From contig NZ_CP119422.1 in NCBI RefSeq assembly GCF_030506285.1, positions 3,707,501 through 3,771,500 on the forward strand: 64,000 nucleotides of DNA, in the 5' to 3' direction. Origin of the DNA: Catalinimonas niigatensis (GTDB taxonomy: Bacteria > Bacteroidota > Bacteroidia > Cytophagales > Cyclobacteriaceae). A program made the translations under genes and the position numbers. The notes under the pieces are model-generated. The model was not told the origin of the DNA and ran no database searches. It worked only from the letters and a program-made list of their open reading frames with translations. Below, piece by piece: positions 63,701 through 64,000 of this stretch. Numbering within the stretch: position 1 is the stretch's first letter; each line of letters begins with the position of its first letter.

Positions 63701-64000
63701 CATGGGAGAGCTAAAAGAGGGTAGCTATTTTGCGTTCAAAAATATTGATCTCAAAAGTATTGATGCGCTGAAGATTAGAATGGGTGCAACCGCCGCCGGA
63801 CTTACCTTGAATGTCAATATCGATAAATCAGATGGCAAAACCATCGCTACTCAGGCTATGCCAGCCGTTTCTTCACCCTCCGCGCTCCGTGAAGTCACCA
63901 TTCCGCTAGAGTCGGTACCTTCCGGTAAGCATGATATATACTTTGTAGTTTCTGGTGAAGGAGAAGCTGAAGGCAGCATTGACTGGATTTACTTTAACAA
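60798..64000 (+). CDS. Large ThuA / sorbosone-dehydrogenase / PKD / cytochrome c lipoprotein, cut by the window end
   Basis: An open frame from the ATG at 60798 to the last base (1067 codons visible, no stop). Order: lipoprotein signal ending LTSC (C24); ThuA-like domain (about 32-210), with GGGYVGLNAS where ThuA usually has a His; PQQ-type glucose/sorbosone dehydrogenase beta-propeller (about 235-650; DGLMGIAKDPDF, CCHTGGSIAFGPDGLLYLSTGD, GNTNDLRGKILRI); PKD domain (about 654-740); one-heme cytochrome c with CKACH at 822-826 and a likely Met ligand in GDRAMPAQ; then the start of a CBM6-like region (from about 945). This suggests a periplasmic sugar oxidase passing electrons to its own heme. 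Confidence 0.88.
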   Translation, partial: MIRQKVRSLLSFSLLLCFIYLLTSCESARERKILVYFQPDGKQAPAGLSVIEQIGQQNNFAVDTTSQGASLMEENLQNYSAIVFLGASGESLNVWQQTDVERFVQAGGGYVGLNASINVKYNWPWYEELLAMTKNQEVQNPEYQEMPVQLMATQEGKAAPDGVNAWAGQYDGGHVVYMDGKNVPASLDNEQMKEYLLRGIEYAIGDNHLNYGLAHSLRTPEENRFVKEVLVPGPLDEPTELAVLPDGKVIFTERKGAVKMYYPQDGSMRKIAQMNVHTQFEDGLMGIAKDPDFYYNHWIYMYYSPVGDKPVQNLSRFKLLDDSLIMSSEKVILQVDVQRQECCHTGGSIAFGPDGLLYLSTGDDTNPFQSNGYAPIDERPGRAPFDAQGSSGNTNDLRGKILRIRVNDDATYSIPDGNLFPKDDPLSRPEIFVMGTRNSYRISVDQETGWLYWGDVGPDARTDGEMGTKGYDAVKQAKKAGFYGWPYFRGNRPYRDHNFATGEVGDYFDFDGPINDSPNNTGRTKLPPFNKSFVWYPYDESPEFPIVGTGGRNAMAGPVYHYEKYEHAKNRFPEYYDDKLFIYDWIRNWIIAVTVDENGDLQRLEPFADSFDFSKIIDMEMGHDGSIYLLEYGADWFAANPDASLSRISYAEGNRAPIARIAANESIGAAPFTVQFSGEESYDYDEGDELSYVWSFTGEEKQSTEANPEFTFEKPGMYDVKLTVTDAEGSSDVQDMTIQVGNERPSVEIALTSNASFYWENHPIQYDIKVSDKEDGNLSDGGISPQRVSFAFAYSMDGAVAEDALGHQSSVNGLSLIEGSGCKACHSFEKQSVGPAYQEVAKRYETTDENKAMLVNKILKGGSGNWGDRAMPAQVVTEEEAGIIVDYLLSLDAQGASLPLSGILTPTDHIANPGGKYIFKVNYTDQGGEVVGPLAAQTVLELRDPKVEAETFDIRNSTRARSTDNTTYMGELKEGSYFAFKNIDLKSIDALKIRMGATAAGLTLNVNIDKSDGKTIATQAMPAVSSPSALREVTIPLESVPSGKHDIYFVVSGEGEAEGSIDWIYFN

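Noticed and set aside
1-64000. CRISPR arrays, insertion sequences, prophage, tRNA or rRNA genes
   Set aside because: No regularly spaced direct repeats, transposase or integrase signatures, tRNA cloverleaf or rRNA segments were recognised on reading the intergenic regions.

Overview
The window looks like chromosomal DNA from a Bacteroidota bacterium, most likely an environmental or marine member of the Cytophagales. Four observations support this: a type IX secretion (T9SS) C-terminal domain on an FG-GAP protein; Bacteroidota-type promoters (TTTG-N19-21-TAnnTTTG), best seen before rpmH; AT-rich intergenic DNA; and typical Bacteroidota families (GIN/DUF2807, DUF1080, DUF4350, TMEM220-like, CrtD-like). 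The genus is an inference. I found no tRNA, rRNA, CRISPR array, insertion sequence or prophage. All calls come from reading the sequence; no database search was run.

Layout. (1) 292-3997 (+): tight five-gene operon of a hemerythrin-like protein, ruvX, def, a KMTB/methionine-type aminotransferase and an omega-amidase-like nitrilase. (2) 3986-6603 (-): unknown 131-aa protein coupled to a secreted T9SS FG-GAP protein. (3) 6901-9242 (-): rpmH, rnpA and a C-terminal processing protease. (4) 9432-13211 (+): fused aspartate kinase/homoserine dehydrogenase and a thiolase. (5) 13546-14901 (-): M23 peptidase with a Cys in place of a usual zinc His. (6) 15427-21957 (+): sucA, sucB with two lipoyl domains, a small membrane protein and lpdA. 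(7) 22045-24517 (+): two lipoproteins, a beta-lactamase-like serine hydrolase and an SH3b-NlpC/P60 peptidase. (8) 24579-34014 (-): NUDIX hydrolase, M20 dipeptidase, plsY, a 1620-aa exported protein, prmA and tpiA. (9) 34148-38820: trmD, an MltF-like lytic transglycosylase, a CrtD-like desaturase and a TMEM220-like protein. (10) 38914-42154: exported sugar isomerase-like protein and DUF1080 protein divergent from a Gfo/Idh/MocA oxidoreductase. (11) 42417-46253: GIN-domain lipoprotein, exported SelA-like PLP protein, CorA. (12) 46353-54659: DUF58, MoxR, DUF4350, DUF4129, a multipass membrane protein, SpoIIM and RDD genes, split by an oppositely oriented Gfo/Idh/MocA gene. (13) 54670-58643: Coa1-like, Uma2, DUF2019-like, alginate-lyase-like and O-methyltransferase genes. 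(14) 58759-64000: a second sugar isomerase plus DUF1080 lipoprotein, then a very large exported protein cut by the window end (ThuA-like, sorbosone dehydrogenase, PKD, cytochrome c, start of a carbohydrate-binding-like region).

Functionally the window mixes housekeeping genes (translation, TCA cycle, amino acids, phospholipid) with an accessory carbohydrate theme: two isomerase/DUF1080 pairs, two Gfo/Idh/MocA oxidoreductases, a lyase and the terminal dehydrogenase-cytochrome. This parts list fits a 3-keto-glycoside route (oxidation, cleavage of the keto-glycoside, isomerisation or reduction). The most unusual items are the exported SelA-like PLP protein, the 1620-aa protein, the multidomain dehydrogenase-cytochrome at the edge, the interrupted MoxR/SpoIIM/RDD locus and its perfect 26-bp palindrome.
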